DNA from: Verrucomicrobiota bacterium
GTDB taxonomy: Bacteria; Verrucomicrobiota; Verrucomicrobiia; Chthoniobacterales; UBA10450
Assembly: GCA_003217965.1 (NCBI GenBank)
Contig: QHNB01000224.1
Location: 1 to 36,844, forward strand
Reading direction: 5' to 3'
DNA length: 36,844 bases
Of this stretch, positions 36,033-36,844 are shown one piece after another. A model generated the notes under the pieces. That model saw nothing but the letters and a program-made list of their open reading frames with translations, had not been told where the DNA came from and made no database searches. Each line of letters starts with the position of its first letter. Positions within the stretch are counted from its first letter, which is position 1. The position numbers and the translations under genes were made by a program.

Positions 36033-36844
36033 ATGAAAACAACTGTTCTGATTGGGGCAACTTTGGCCGTGCTGGGTCTGGCCGTTGCACCCGCTAACGC
36101 ACAAACCCAGAGTTCAACTTCGACCAGTTACGTGCAAACGAGCAAAATCGTTGGCATGAAAGTCAAAGACGCGCGTGGCGAGGAAGTTGGCGTCGTGAAA
36201 GATGTCGTGCTTGATCGCAACACGGGTTGCATGGCTTACACCGTTTTGTCGACCGGTGGCACGACTGGCCGTGCAACCGGTTCCGCAAAGACGGTCGCGG
36301 TTCCTTGGTCGGTCTACAGCGTTGGGCCTGATCCAAGTGTGGTTACGGTTCGAGTTGATCGTGAGCGCATCTATAACGCGCCCGTGTTCGACTACGCTCG
36401 CATTGATGAGTATTCCACCAGCGGCTATATCAACAACGTTTACTCCTACTACGGAGTTCAGCCCGGCATTGGCGTCGGTGTTGGAGTCGGCGGAACGACC
36501 ACCACCACGGGTGGCTATAACACCCAGACCGGCGTGGCCGGACAAACTAATGTTTACGCTTCCCCAGGAGCGACAGCGGCTGCCTCACCGGCGATTACCG
36601 GTTCGCCTTCAATGGCTGCAACGCCGGCCATGAGCCCGGTTGCCTCTGCTTCGCCGACTGCCACTGCCAAAGCGTCGCCCACTTCGACTGCTGCGGCTTC
36701 GCGACGCGGGCGTGCAACACCTTCCCCTTCCGCGGCCGAGAGTCCAGCTGGCAGCCCCGAGACCAGCACAACGAAGAGCGAAAGAGGCAAGGGCCGGCAC
36801 CGCACAACCAGCTCACCAAGCGGTAGCGCCGCAGAAGCAACGGG
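36033..36844 (+). CDS. Secreted PRC-barrel protein with A/S/T/P-rich tail, truncated at window edge
   Basis: Manual translation, open to window end: MKTTVLIGATLAVLGLAVAPANAQTQSSTSTSYVQTSKIVGMKVKDARGEEVGVVKDVVLDRNTGCMAYTVLSTGG...VAVPWSVYSV. Absent from the ORF track because it has no stop in the window. Confidence 0.85.
   Translation, partial: MKTTVLIGATLAVLGLAVAPANAQTQSSTSTSYVQTSKIVGMKVKDARGEEVGVVKDVVLDRNTGCMAYTVLSTGGTTGRATGSAKTVAVPWSVYSVGPDPSVVTVRVDRERIYNAPVFDYARIDEYSTSGYINNVYSYYGVQPGIGVGVGVGGTTTTTGGYNTQTGVAGQTNVYASPGATAAASPAITGSPSMAATPAMSPVASASPTATAKASPTSTAAASRRGRATPSPSAAESPAGSPETSTTKSERGKGRHRTTSSPSGSAAEAT

Noticed and set aside
1-36844. Searched by eye for CRISPR arrays, transposases, toxin-antitoxin pairs, prophage genes, tRNAs
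   Set aside because: No regularly spaced repeats, no IS/phage protein signatures and no tRNA-like cloverleaf noticed; a tRNAscan/Infernal run would be decisive.

Overview
The window is 36.8 kb of gene-dense bacterial chromosome. By gene content and protein character it is probably Verrucomicrobiota (Chthoniobacter/Spartobacteria-like); this is an inference, not tested. I support about 32 CDS, two of them open at the window edges and therefore missing from the ORF track. Left to right: (1) a minus-strand tetrapyrrole operon (ccsA/hemX-like, hemA, hemC, cobA-hemD fusion) running with a 3-nt gap into a chaperone-like module. That module is a GrpE-like protein, a lidless Hsp70, and an edge-truncated protein with a J-like domain lacking HPD, two TerB-like helical units and the apparent start of an FGE-sulfatase domain. 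(2) apt, a DUF6572-like gene, a secreted protein, queF-queC, NlpC/P60, M20 peptidase, gamma-glutamyltransferase, an orphan response regulator and an APC permease. (3) smc, a divergent 2-oxoacid dehydrogenase E1a-E1b-E2 operon, and a small Fe-S assembly cluster (DUF1858-rhodanese, NifU/IscU-like, SufT-like). (4) rplI-dnaB behind a consensus sigma70-type promoter, tkt, a degenerate-GTPase/DUF697 protein, an rsmA-Nudix fusion, an L,D-transpeptidase, a TMTC-like membrane/TPR protein and an edge-truncated PRC-barrel protein. The best candidates for something undescribed are the GrpE/lidless-Hsp70/J-like-TerB-FGE module, the cobA-hemD fusion missing about 40 internal residues of its SUMT half, the pseudo-GTPase DUF697 protein, the RsmA-Nudix fusion, and a repeat family that appears to supply a start codon. 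I saw no tRNA, rRNA, CRISPR array or transposase.
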